DNA of 41,577 bases. It comes from DAORHV01 sp964448405 (GTDB taxonomy: Bacteria > Patescibacteriota > Gracilibacteria > Peribacterales > Peribacteraceae). Both the position numbers and the translations under genes were made by a program. The DNA lies in assembly GCA_964448405.1 (NCBI GenBank), contig CAYUVW010000013.1, positions 1-41,577 of the forward strand, read 5' to 3'. Each line of letters begins with the position of its first letter. Position 1 is the first letter of the stretch. The notes under the pieces were generated by a model. That model was not told the origin of the DNA and made no database searches. It saw only the letters and a list, made by a program, of their open reading frames with translations. Of this stretch, positions 1 through 7,828 are shown in pieces.

Positions 1-10
1 GAATGTCAGC

Positions 11-16
11 TACAAT
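11..16 (+). promoter_or_regulatory. -10 hexamer of dut (leaderless geometry)
   Basis: TACAAT ends 6 nt before the dut ATG, so transcription would begin at or next to the start codon. The window begins too close to inspect a -35 box. The same TACAAT plus 6 nt arrangement precedes the gene starting at 28266 on the minus strand. Confidence 0.6.
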
Positions 17-22
17 CTTGTT

Positions 23-451
23 ATGAAAGTCTCCATCCAACGTGTCGACGCCACCCTCCCGCTACCCGAATACCATTCCGCGGGTGCTGCAGCATTCGAC
101 TTCGTTACGCGCGAGACCACCGTTATCCAGCCCAAAGCCATGGGCCTGGTTCCCGGGAACATTATTGTGAAGGTACCGGAGGGCTACGCGCTGCTCATTT
201 TGCCCCGTTCATCCTTGCCGCGGAAAAAAGGCCTGATCTGCCCGCACTCGCTGGGGTTGATTGACCAGGACTACCACGGCCCAAAGGACGAAATCTTCGT
301 GCAGGTGCAGAACGTCACCGACGCGCCGGTAACGGTGGAGAGAGGGGAGCGCATCGCGCAAGGATTGTTCGTAAAAATCGATCGTGCCGAATGGGCGGAG
401 ACCGACGGCCACGGCGCAGAGAGTCGTGGAGGGTTTGGCTCGACGGGCTAA
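23..451 (+). CDS. dut: dUTP diphosphatase, trimeric type
   Basis: Hydrolyses dUTP to dUMP and pyrophosphate, keeping uracil out of DNA and supplying dUMP for thymidylate synthesis. All five motifs of the trimeric family are recognisable in 142 residues: motif 1 as AAAFDF, motif 2 as PRSSLPRKKG, motif 3 as GLIDQDYHG, motif 4 as RGERIAQG, and the C-terminal glycine-rich arm ESRGGFGSTG that closes over the active site. Length is normal. The ATG follows a TACAAT -10 box by 6 nt and no Shine-Dalgarno is visible, so the mRNA is probably leaderless. The stop codon abuts the stop of the large convergent gene with no spacer, so a terminator for either gene would lie inside the other. Identification is secure from the motifs. 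Confidence 0.95.
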   Translation: MKVSIQRVDATLPLPEYHSAGAAAFDFVTRETTVIQPKAMGLVPGNIIVKVPEGYALLILPRSSLPRKKGLICPHSLGLIDQDYHGPKDEIFVQVQNVTDAPVTVERGERIAQGLFVKIDRAEWAETDGHGAESRGGFGSTG

Positions 452-3400
452 CTAGTTACCGCCGCTGCGGGCAGCAGCCAGTACCTCGGCTTCTTTAAAG
501 ATACTTTGTGCACGTTTGTTTTCATTTTCCTTATCTGCCAAGTCGGCGATTTTATCCAAATAGTTGGTCTGTATTCCTTTTTTGAGGTTTTCCCGGGCAC
601 GTTTGTCTAGCAAATTCCGCTTCAGAAATTCTTCCCACATTGGACGGTTACGCTGATCCTTATTTGAGAAAAACTGGTTTTTGCGCGAGTCGTCGGTGCC
701 ATTCCACCAGTCGCTGATTTTGGCGCGAATTTCTTGTTCGAACAAAAGCTGGGCACGCGGGTCGATTTTTCCAAGTTCTTCATGCCTATCCACAATCTGG
801 CCGATGAAACCTTCGGCCTGTGTCTTGAAGGTCCAGGTACCGGTGGAGGTCTTCTCCAGAATGCGGAAGGTCATTGAACGGTTGAGCAGCATGACGTCCG
901 AACCTCCGTTACGGACGTTGAAGTAATCCGGATCGGTTTTTTTCGGGTCACAGCCTGCCTGTTCTGTGTCTTCGTTGAACTCCTCGCGATATTGCGCGAA
1001 GTCCTTCTCAAAGAGGGAAATTTTCGCACCTTTTTTCCAGCCGTACTTCAGCAATCCACGATCTGCGAGCGGCTTGCATCCGTCGTAGAGCGTCTTACCC
1101 GCCAGGACCATGCTGATCATTTCATATTTGTCGAGACGCTCCTGTCTTCCCTGCGGAGAATCTTCATTTTCATGCGGGAAGTGAACGCCACATTCTTTCA
1201 GCCGCGCTTCAATGGACTCCATTGTTTTGGTGACGATGTTATTGCCGAATTCGGCTTTACCTTGTTTCCAGTCATCGATTTCATGGCGACGCATCTTCAG
1301 CCAGGTGATGGACCAGGCGCACTGGCCGATGGTGTGGTTTGAAATGTTATCGATCATACCTTTATCCAGACACTTCTTTAGCGTGGGGTCCTTGCCGGAT
1401 TCGTCGCGGATAAGCATGAGCAAGGTTGTAAGCATCCAGGTGTTGCTGTGCGAATATTTGGCTTTGTCCTGCAGGCGCTTCATGATTCCCTGCACCACGA
1501 AGATGTTCTTGTGGCGCAGCTCATGGACGAGCACGTTCATCATCCGGGGTACATCGGCGTCCTTGTCGATTTTCTCCACACCTTCTTTCTCCATCTTGGA
1601 TTTGCCGCCTTCGTGGCTCTGCACCAGTTCCTCGAACTGCTCGGGGCCGAATTCAGCGATATAATCAATGCCATACACGTTATGACCGTCGAGCTTGTCT
1701 AAGTCGAATAGCCAGGCTTTGCTGGCGGCGAATTCGAGCACGGCCTTCTTTTCGTTCACGTTGCTCAATTTGCCATAGAGTCCGCCGGAACCAAACAACG
1801 AGTCGTAGTTGTGACCTGCTGTCTTCAAATACTCTGAAAATTCGTGGGTTTGCTTTTCGTTGGCGGCGCGGGCTTGCTTCTTCAGAGTGTGCTCAATCGG
1901 CTTTGCGATCCAGGATCCATGAGCCAGGTTATCGGCAATGCGGTGAGCTTTTCGCTCTTTTCCTTCCTCCCACTTCGCAAGAATGGCGCTCTTATAAATG
2001 CCGACAATTTTCACCAGATCCGACCATGATACCCACTCCACGCTCTTGCCATTACCGAGCACGTGTTCGCGCAACGTTTTCCAAAGCCCTCCTTCGACCG
2101 GCGGAGCTTCTGCGGGGCGATCCCTGTCGATGAATTCCTTTACGACATCCATGGGGGCCTGGATCGATGCGACATACACCGACAGCCGCTTGAAGGCTTC
2201 TTCGCGGTTGAATGCTTCGCTTGGTCCGAAATTCCAGATTTTCATGAAATGAGCCTTTTCCGCAGCCGTCAATCCGCTTGGTTTTTCGGGTAAATCCCAG
2301 CGATCGAGTGCGTCCGCGTAGTTTAAGCCGGTCGCTATATCGGTGGATTGCTCGCTCAAAAATTGCTCGATGGTCGCGATACTTTTTACGTCTTCGGCTT
2401 TTTGGGCGGCACCAAGACGGGCGCTGCCTTGCAGAATGCGCTCCTTATTTTTTTTGAACGAGTCAACAATACCTTGCGCTTTTTGTAGTGCCGAAACAAG
2501 GTCGCTTGGTTTCTTAAAACTATCGGCATCGGAGCCGATTTTTTTCTTGATTCCCTCTTCCGTTTCCCCTTGTTCCAACGGGTTCGTGCGAAGTTTTTCC
2601 GCCTCGAAATCGCGCAATTGTTCATTCCCTTCTTCGTTGTCCTTGGCAGCAGCAGCCAACTTGGTCGAAATGCCTTCGTAATGCTTGTCCACGTCCGTGG
2701 CGACCGACGTCAGCTTGGAGGCCAGCGCGGACGGAGCGCCTTCGGACGGCAGGCGGATACCAGCCAGAATTTGGTGAATGGCCCAGCTGGCGGTTTCGGT
2801 ACGGTCGCTGCTCTCGCGGGCGTACGGGTGCTTCTCTCCGCCGATGTAGATGGCCATGGCCTCTTCTAAGACCTCGTCATCCGGCATAGTGTTGCCGCGT
2901 GCGCCGAACGCGTCGCGGACGGCTGCCTGCAGCTCGTCCCACTTGCCGGCTGCTTCCAGGTCGGCCTTGGCCTTGGCGAAGAATTCCTTGTCTTTGCGCA
3001 CTTCCTTTCGAATGGCGACGTGTGTCAGTTCATGTGCCACACTGCGCGGGCCCTTTACGGGGTCGCGGCTTTCAGGATGGTCTAAGTTAAAGTAGATCTT
3101 GCCTTCGAATTGGAAGGCGGACGGCATGCGCTGCAGCATGGCGGCTTTCTCCGCATCCAAGCGGGATGTATCTGCATTCAGTGAGCGCGCATACACTTCG
3201 CGATAGTCTTCCTCTGCCATGTATTGGCAGCCCGGTACGTCGTATTCACGCGTTTGAACGAGTGACTCACGTCCTTTGTCGATTGCTTCCTGCATGCCCG
3301 GAATGGCCTGAATAACCCACTGCACCACGTCGGCTTCCTGGTACCAGGTGGGAATGGCTGTTCCATTCTTGGCAAAAGCCTTTCTGAGCGTTTCCAAATG

Positions 3401-4384
3401 CTTCACATACACTTCATGCAGTGCATTGGCGTCTTCCAACTTGATGTGAGCTAGATCGTCGGTCAGTTCGCGCACATCCACTTCTTCTGCGGTGAGTCGC
3501 ACGAATTCCGTACGCGCTTTCTCGGCCCGGCTTTGCTCCATGCGACTCTTGAGTTCCGGCAACTGATTCAGCGCCCAATCCAGCCGCTGGTAGGCAACTT
3601 CGGCGGAGCACTCTTTGAATGAGTGGGGTGCGATCAGACGCTCGATGGTCGTCTCGTGACGGATCAGCAGCGTCCCCAGTTCCACGTCGTCCTGCCAGTT
3701 TACGGTCGCAAGATCTTCAATCAACCGGGCTGCCGCAGCATTGTCCAGTTGAGCCTCGCGCTGCTTGCTCAGCTGTTGCTCAGCGAGCTCTTTTCGTTCG
3801 GCCATAATCGTATCTACTTCCGGCAGATAACGAAGCTTCAGTACGAGATCGGTCTTCTTCACGGATCCGGTCTCCGGCAGATTCAAAATCTTGCGGATGA
3901 GTGCGGCATGACGGTCGTAGAACGCGGCAATCGCCGCATCTTCCCCCCACTTCACCCGTTCCAGGTCATCTAACATGGCACGCGTTTCACGCGACATTTC
4001 TAGCACGCTGCCTTCCTTGGCGTCGCTTGCGGTGAGCACGCGGGTCACTGCAGTGCGGATGTCCTCACGCAGCACATCGGGTTCCTGCGACTGCATCACA
4101 TCTACATGCTTCACCGTCAGAGCTTCTGCTTCGGCTTCGGTGAGTGTATTGATATTGATTCCGGCGGCATCGTTCAAAAATCCCAGGTGACTGCGCGTTT
4201 CACGACCGATTTTGCGGGCGACTTGTTCGGGCGTTTTACTGAGTTCAATCAACCCCTTCTTGGCATCTGCATCGGTGGAATTTTCTCCAGCTACCGTAGT
4301 CTGTTTACGCAAATAGACCAGTCGCTGCTCCGCGAGGGGAGAGTGCTGGGTTGCAAGACGAGCGTTGGCGAAGTGCCTCAGCAT
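452..4384 (-). CDS. Very large hypothetical protein with gluzincin-like HExxH motif
   Basis: A 1310-residue protein I cannot assign to a named family. Residues 451-455 read HELTH in the context SVAHELTHVAI, and an EEAMA segment follows about 57 residues later (E507/E508). This HExxH plus downstream Glu pattern is that of gluzincin zinc peptidases, although the spacing is long. A second HExxH (HELRH, residues 954-958) lies in MNVLVHELRHKN without an obvious third ligand and may be fortuitous. The rest is strongly charged and helical, with several probable coiled-coil stretches between residues 100-350 and 580-700. There is no signal peptide or membrane span, so a cytosolic location is likely. 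Its ATG directly follows the TAG of the upstream membrane-protein gene with no gap, which implies translational coupling. It may act on or be held by that partner. The coding call is firm, the function is not. Confidence 0.85.
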   Translation of the reverse strand: MLRHFANARLATQHSPLAEQRLVYLRKQTTVAGENSTDADAKKGLIELSKTPEQVARKIGRETRSHLGFLNDAAGININTLTEAEAEALTVKHVDVMQSQEPDVLREDIRTAVTRVLTASDAKEGSVLEMSRETRAMLDDLERVKWGEDAAIAAFYDRHAALIRKILNLPETGSVKKTDLVLKLRYLPEVDTIMAERKELAEQQLSKQREAQLDNAAAARLIEDLATVNWQDDVELGTLLIRHETTIERLIAPHSFKECSAEVAYQRLDWALNQLPELKSRMEQSRAEKARTEFVRLTAEEVDVRELTDDLAHIKLEDANALHEVYVKHLETLRKAFAKNGTAIPTWYQEADVVQWVIQAIPGMQEAIDKGRESLVQTREYDVPGCQYMAEEDYREVYARSLNADTSRLDAEKAAMLQRMPSAFQFEGKIYFNLDHPESRDPVKGPRSVAHELTHVAIRKEVRKDKEFFAKAKADLEAAGKWDELQAAVRDAFGARGNTMPDDEVLEEAMAIYIGGEKHPYARESSDRTETASWAIHQILAGIRLPSEGAPSALASKLTSVATDVDKHYEGISTKLAAAAKDNEEGNEQLRDFEAEKLRTNPLEQGETEEGIKKKIGSDADSFKKPSDLVSALQKAQGIVDSFKKNKERILQGSARLGAAQKAEDVKSIATIEQFLSEQSTDIATGLNYADALDRWDLPEKPSGLTAAEKAHFMKIWNFGPSEAFNREEAFKRLSVYVASIQAPMDVVKEFIDRDRPAEAPPVEGGLWKTLREHVLGNGKSVEWVSWSDLVKIVGIYKSAILAKWEEGKERKAHRIADNLAHGSWIAKPIEHTLKKQARAANEKQTHEFSEYLKTAGHNYDSLFGSGGLYGKLSNVNEKKAVLEFAASKAWLFDLDKLDGHNVYGIDYIAEFGPEQFEELVQSHEGGKSKMEKEGVEKIDKDADVPRMMNVLVHELRHKNIFVVQGIMKRLQDKAKYSHSNTWMLTTLLMLIRDESGKDPTLKKCLDKGMIDNISNHTIGQCAWSITWLKMRRHEIDDWKQGKAEFGNNIVTKTMESIEARLKECGVHFPHENEDSPQGRQERLDKYEMISMVLAGKTLYDGCKPLADRGLLKYGWKKGAKISLFEKDFAQYREEFNEDTEQAGCDPKKTDPDYFNVRNGGSDVMLLNRSMTFRILEKTSTGTWTFKTQAEGFIGQIVDRHEELGKIDPRAQLLFEQEIRAKISDWWNGTDDSRKNQFFSNKDQRNRPMWEEFLKRNLLDKRARENLKKGIQTNYLDKIADLADKENENKRAQSIFKEAEVLAAARSGGN

Positions 4385-4861
4385 CTAAAGTTTACAGAAT
4401 CGAATAATGGCGTCAAGTAGTTTTTCGCGTTTTTCCGGGTTCTGAGGCAGGTAGCGCGACATCGTATCGCGCACGGTCAGTGGGTTCATGGGGCCGGTGT
4501 GAATGATCAAATCGGCCCTGTGGGACTTCTTGCTTTCAATGTGCAATTCACAGTGGTCTGGACTGGCGAGCATCCAGAAGTCTTTCCACTCCACCCAAGG
4601 GTGCATGACGCCGTCGAACTCAATTCCTAGCTCGGAAATACGAATGGAATGCAGGGGGTGCTTTTCGTTGCGGACCAAGAAGAACAACCCAGCCAAAATC
4701 GCGATGGTTACGGCGAATGACCATGCTCCAGTCAGAATTCCATACACAACCAAGCCCATCGTCACGATGCTTGCGCCCACATACCAGCCGTGGGTGCGCT
4801 CATGTGTGATGCGTGAGGGTGCTTGCCACTCCAGCAACGCGGAACGAAGTTCTGTTTGCAT
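4385..4861 (-). CDS. Two-helix membrane protein, coupled to the giant HExxH gene
   Basis: A 158-residue protein starting MQTELRSALLEW. An upstream in-frame ATG at 4975 would overlap the end of comF and the likely promoter, so I prefer 4861. Two hydrophobic helices (about residues 27-45 and 48-66) form a hairpin, followed by a soluble beta-rich C-terminal part (SIRISELGIEFDG, then WVEWKDFWML). This plan resembles small bacterial membrane proteins with PH-like cytoplasmic domains, but the family cannot be confirmed by eye. A TATACT -10 box lies at 4885-4890 on the minus strand. The stop codon is immediately followed by the ATG of the 1310-residue protein, so the two are co-expressed and may act together. 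Confidence 0.75.
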   Translation of the reverse strand: MQTELRSALLEWQAPSRITHERTHGWYVGASIVTMGLVVYGILTGAWSFAVTIAILAGLFFLVRNEKHPLHSIRISELGIEFDGVMHPWVEWKDFWMLASPDHCELHIESKKSHRADLIIHTGPMNPLTVRDTMSRYLPQNPEKREKLLDAIIRFCKL

Positions 4862-4961
4862 ATGTGTTTGCGGGAAATCTACTAAGTATAGCCGAAAAGT
4901 CGGATTTTTTCCATGCGTGATTATTGTCAAAAGTATGTAATTGTTGTTATGTGAACTTTCC

Positions 4962-5624
4962 TCAGCTATATGCAATCACAATCGCCTCAACCCGCTCCAC
5001 ACCTGCTGCTTTCAGCACAGCAGCGCATGCCTGCAACGTGGACCCTGTCGTAAACAAATCGTCTACCAAGATCACACGTTTCGGTACGGGCTGTTTCCCG
5101 ACGTAACGAAACGCATTCTGTAGTGCATGCAGACGTTCGTCGCGTGTTCGCCAAGCCTGGTGACCCGTTGGCCGCATACGGCGTAACAACGGCAGTACTT
5201 GCCAGCGTTGCTTGCGACCGATGACATGCGCCAGCAATGCGGATTGATTGAATCCGCGCGAAAACCGCCGTGTCCAGTGCAGTGGGACAGGGCACACGAT
5301 CGGCGCATCGAGGCCGTTGGCACGGAGATCCGGCAGCAGCCCGGGAAGACTGCGCAGAATGAGCCCGGCCAGCAACGAACCCAGTTCATCGACGCGGCCA
5401 TACTTGAACGTGCGAATGGCTTTCTGGAAGAGGGGGGAAGCGTCGTACTTTCCGGCCGCCACCACGCGGTCCAAATCGCCGATACCGCGTTGCCGCAAAA
5501 TGTCGCGCGGAAGCATGAGTGGGAATAGCTGAAAGCTCTCCAGTTCCTCGGGGGTGACCCACACGCCTTCGCTGCCGGTAAGCGAGCGGCGCGGGAAGAA
5601 GAGGTCGAGCAGAAAGTCGAACAT
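4962..5624 (-). CDS. comF: ComF-family phosphoribosyltransferase-like protein
   Basis: A 220-residue ComF/GntX-type protein. The PRPP-binding loop is intact (VILVDDLFTTGSTL, near residues 182-195). The family block CPVPLHWTRRFSRGFNQS precedes it. In competent bacteria ComF takes part in DNA uptake. Related proteins are phosphoribosyltransferase-like with poorly defined substrates. Members usually begin with a CxxC...CxxC zinc finger, but here the N-terminus (MFDFLLDLFFPRRSLTGSEG) has no cysteines. The zinc module has either been lost or degenerated, which is worth noting. No competence genes are adjacent. It is followed, about 100 nt later and on the same strand, by the small membrane protein, which has its own -10 box. 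Confidence 0.88.
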   Translation of the reverse strand: MFDFLLDLFFPRRSLTGSEGVWVTPEELESFQLFPLMLPRDILRQRGIGDLDRVVAAGKYDASPLFQKAIRTFKYGRVDELGSLLAGLILRSLPGLLPDLRANGLDAPIVCPVPLHWTRRFSRGFNQSALLAHVIGRKQRWQVLPLLRRMRPTGHQAWRTRDERLHALQNAFRYVGKQPVPKRVILVDDLFTTGSTLQACAAVLKAAGVERVEAIVIAYS

Positions 5625-5759
5625 AGATGCAGCTAACCACCAGCAACTCTCCCGACCTACGGTCAGTGGGTCGCCGGATTGTCCTCATGGCCCAACAATG
5701 GCTTTGGCAAAATGAAAAAAGAGTTCTGAGGTTCGATGGAACGCCCCAGCACATGCACC

Positions 5760-5791
5760 GTGAATACGCCAAAAAAGCGTCACGCATTCAC
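5760..5791 (-). terminator. Stem-loop downstream of tRNA-Val(GAC)
   Basis: Read on the minus strand, GTGAATGCG pairs with CGTATTCAC (9 bp, one G-U) around a loop that contains a run of six T. It begins 14 nt after the tRNA 3' end. The U-run lies in the loop and not after the stem, so it may be a processing or stability element and not a true terminator. Confidence 0.35.
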
Positions 5792-5804
5792 TGCGAGGGA
5801 TACG

Positions 5805-5881
5805 TGGTGGACGATACTGGATTCGAACCAGTGACCTTCACAATGTCAATGTGACGCTCTAACCAGCTGAGCTAATCGTCC
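5805..5881 (-). tRNA. tRNA-Val (anticodon GAC)
   Basis: A complete 77-nt cloverleaf on the minus strand. The acceptor GGACGAT pairs with ATCGTCC. The D arm is GCTCAGCTGGTTAGAGC. The anticodon stem TCACA/TGTGA encloses loop TTGACAT (anticodon GAC). The T arm is ACTGG-TTCGAAT-CCAGT. The discriminator A and 3' CCA are genome-encoded. It decodes GUC/GUU valine codons. It stands alone, with its own promoter upstream and comF downstream. A second valine tRNA (TAC) lies at 37 kb. Confidence 0.97.
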
Positions 5882-5892
5882 AGAGCCCGAAA

Positions 5893-5921
5893 AGAGTACG
5901 GACAATCTGCAATGCGGTCAA
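5893..5921 (-). promoter_or_regulatory. Promoter of tRNA-Val(GAC)
   Basis: On the minus strand, TTGACC (5916-5921), a 17-nt spacer, then TACTCT (5893-5898), ending 11 nt before the tRNA 5' end. Spacing and match are good for a sigma-70-type promoter. The region to 5982 is a divergent promoter region and carries an imperfect direct repeat (TGCAATGCGGT and TGCAGTGCGGT, 26 bp apart) that overlaps or adjoins both -35 boxes. Confidence 0.7.
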
Positions 5922-5946
5922 TTGCCAACATGTTGCAGTGCGGTTG

Positions 5947-5974
5947 TTGATCTTGGGGGAGGATCTGCGATACT
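5947..5974 (+). promoter_or_regulatory. Promoter of the 5983 gene
   Basis: TTGATC (5947-5952), 16-nt spacer, GATACT (5969-5974). The ATG is 8 nt after the -10 box, so the transcript should be leaderless. Confidence 0.6.
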
Positions 5975-5982
5975 GATCCACC

Positions 5983-6534
5983 ATGGTTCAACTTCTGCGA
6001 AGCTCGTCGGCGCATGCGAATCCGTCAGATGCGTACTGGATACAGCGTCTGCAAGAAGGGCAGAGCAGTGCATCCATCTGGCTCGGAAAGGGCGAGCGCC
6101 AGATTCTGCCTATTACAGAACCGGCCGGAGAACGCATCGCACGCCTCCTTGAGCAGGCGCATTCGCATGTCATCAGCTCGCTTGCGTATTGCTGCCACGA
6201 TCTCGCCGAACATATCTTCGGTGAACCGGGCAGCTTTCGGCGAATGCGTGTCGCAGTTCCGCGCGGTCAAGCCATGTGCCCGGAACTTGCCGCGCAGCGA
6301 CTCGGCCTGCCCTGCGGCATTCAATTTCAGAATCCGCAGGATGCTCATGCGCCGGTTCTTCACAGTGCGGTGCTGCTTGGTATGGATACCGGCTTGCCGG
6401 CTGAGTTGCCCGCCAGCGAACGCGCAATCGTTCTGCACAAACCTGGTCGCGAAGAGCTGGAAATCGTCACGCTTGCGGCCGCAGTGCGACGCTACGCCGA
6501 CAAGCTGCGTGACATCACCTATTACCGTGTGTAA
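5983..6534 (+). CDS. Hypothetical protein, 183 aa
   Basis: I do not recognise the family. The protein is soluble, with no signal peptide or membrane helix, and has a central cysteine pair in AYCCHDLAEHIFGEPGSF. The reverse strand is open over most of the same stretch (to 6741), but that reading is basic and low in hydrophobics and overlaps the start of the S2P gene, so I treat it as a shadow. Support for the plus-strand gene comes from a promoter with both boxes whose -10 sits 8 nt before the ATG, the geometry used by several neighbours. The following gene starts 148 nt downstream. Confidence 0.6.
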   Translation: MVQLLRSSSAHANPSDAYWIQRLQEGQSSASIWLGKGERQILPITEPAGERIARLLEQAHSHVISSLAYCCHDLAEHIFGEPGSFRRMRVAVPRGQAMCPELAAQRLGLPCGIQFQNPQDAHAPVLHSAVLLGMDTGLPAELPASERAIVLHKPGREELEIVTLAAAVRRYADKLRDITYYRV

Positions 6535-6598
6535 AAAAGTGAAACGAAGCCGTCGAAGAACTGCATGATCATGTTCTGTTAGCCCCGCAAGTCGAAGT

Positions 6599-6626
6599 GT
6601 GTGGAAAACTTTGAAGATATCCACAC
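6599..6626. other. Inverted pair of DnaA-box-like 9-mers
   Basis: GTGTGGA (6599-6605) and TCCACAC (6620-6626) form a dyad. Read outward, they give TTTTCCACA (fits TTWTNCACA) and ATATCCACA (one mismatch). They lie in the 148-nt gap ahead of the S2P gene, one gene upstream of dnaA. A further near-match, TTATCCACC, lies at the very end of the S2P gene, about 45 nt before dnaA. They could be DnaA sites or part of a small origin or autoregulatory region. No AT-rich unwinding element is evident nearby. Confidence 0.35.
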
Positions 6627-6682
6627 CCCGTGTTACGTTCGCCGCCTCGGTAAAAATCGAGGCTTTCCTTCCGCTGCTCAGC

Positions 6683-7795
6683 ATGACCATCTTGATCTCC
6701 GCCATTGCGTTCGTCGTCTTGCTGACGCTGCTCATTATCATCCACGAACTCGGACACTATCTCTCCGCTGTTTTCTTTAAGGTCGAGGTGGAGGAATTCG
6801 GCTTCGGATTGCCGCCGAAGGCAACGACGCTGTTTACCAGCGGCAAGACCAAATTCACGCTCAACTGGGTCCCGTTCGGCGGTTTCGTTCGTTTGAAAGG
6901 CGAGAATGAAATCGATTTGGAGAAGCGCTTTGCCCAGGGCAGTTTTGCCAAGGCCAGCATCTTCTCGCGGTTGGTGATTCTGTTTGCCGGTGTGGCGATG
7001 AACTTCGTTTTGGCGTTCATCTTGCTCACGTTCGGTTTCTCGGTAGGGAAGTGGGTGCCGAACTTCTACCAGACGATTGAGCAAATGGAACAGGCTGCTT
7101 CCGAGGGTGAAATCTTCCTGAAGACCGGCGTGTACGTGAACGATGTTGCTCCCGACGGCACCGCCGCAGCTGCCGGCATTAAGAAGGATTCCGCAATCGT
7201 CTCGGTCGACGGAACGGTGGTAGAGAAGCCGGAGCAACTGATTGAATTGCAGAAGGGCAAAGCACAGGTGACGTACGAGGTGAAGGCATCGCGTCATGCG
7301 CCGATCGAAACCGTCGTCGTGAAGTTGGCCGACGGTAAGTCCGGTGTGGCGATCTCGGCATATGCCGCCGAGTTGTCCGCACCGAATCGCTCGGTAGGCA
7401 AAGCGGTGATGTTGGCGTTCAAAGAAACCGAATTCATGACCGTGCAGACGGTGCTCGGCATGGGGAACTTAGTGCGCAGCTTGGTGACACGCGGGCATGT
7501 TCCCGAAGGAATCACGGGCATCATTGGCATTGCAGTACTTACCCACAGCTCGGTGCAAGAAGGATTCATGACCTACCTCCGTTTGGTTGCGCTGCTCAGC
7601 TTGAGCTTGGCGATCTTGAACGTGTTGCCGCTGCCGGCACTCGACGGTGGACGCATTTTGTTCGTGTTGGCCGAGATGGTTCTGCGTCGTCCATTGAACC
7701 AGCAGTTCGAGCTCATGGTGAACGCCATCGGATTCTTCGTGCTGATCGGACTCATCCTGATTATCACGTTCAATGACGTTATCCACCTGTTCTAG
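6683..7795 (+). CDS. rseP: RseP-type site-2 protease (M50 intramembrane metalloprotease)
   Basis: A 370-residue membrane-embedded zinc protease that cleaves transmembrane segments, typically of anti-sigma factors or signal-peptide remnants. The first transmembrane helix carries HELGH (H21, E22, H25), the zinc motif. The second conserved motif, NVLPLPALDGG, supplies the third ligand, D321. A PDZ domain lies between (about residues 140-215, including DVAPDGTAAAAGIKKDSAIVSVDG). Four hydrophobic segments match the family plan. I start at MTILISAIAF because that places HELGH in the first helix, as in the family. An upstream in-frame ATG at 6599 would add a non-hydrophobic 28-residue extension. No sigma/anti-sigma pair is visible in the window, so the substrate is unknown. 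dnaA follows after 33 nt. Confidence 0.93.
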   Translation: MTILISAIAFVVLLTLLIIIHELGHYLSAVFFKVEVEEFGFGLPPKATTLFTSGKTKFTLNWVPFGGFVRLKGENEIDLEKRFAQGSFAKASIFSRLVILFAGVAMNFVLAFILLTFGFSVGKWVPNFYQTIEQMEQAASEGEIFLKTGVYVNDVAPDGTAAAAGIKKDSAIVSVDGTVVEKPEQLIELQKGKAQVTYEVKASRHAPIETVVVKLADGKSGVAISAYAAELSAPNRSVGKAVMLAFKETEFMTVQTVLGMGNLVRSLVTRGHVPEGITGIIGIAVLTHSSVQEGFMTYLRLVALLSLSLAILNVLPLPALDGGRILFVLAEMVLRRPLNQQFELMVNAIGFFVLIGLILIITFNDVIHLF

Positions 7796-7828
7796 TTTTC
7801 CCCAGACCCCTCGTTTCGTCGTTCCCTT

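Noticed and set aside
4890..4908. Intrinsic terminator GCCGAAAAGTCGGATTTTTT
   Set aside because: Stem of only four pairs, and on the plus strand, where no gene ends nearby.
6025..6741. Minus-strand open frame of 238 codons opposite the 5983 gene
   Set aside because: It would run through the gap and the start of the S2P gene. Its composition (many Arg, His, Ser) looks like an antisense shadow, and the plus-strand gene has a two-box promoter.
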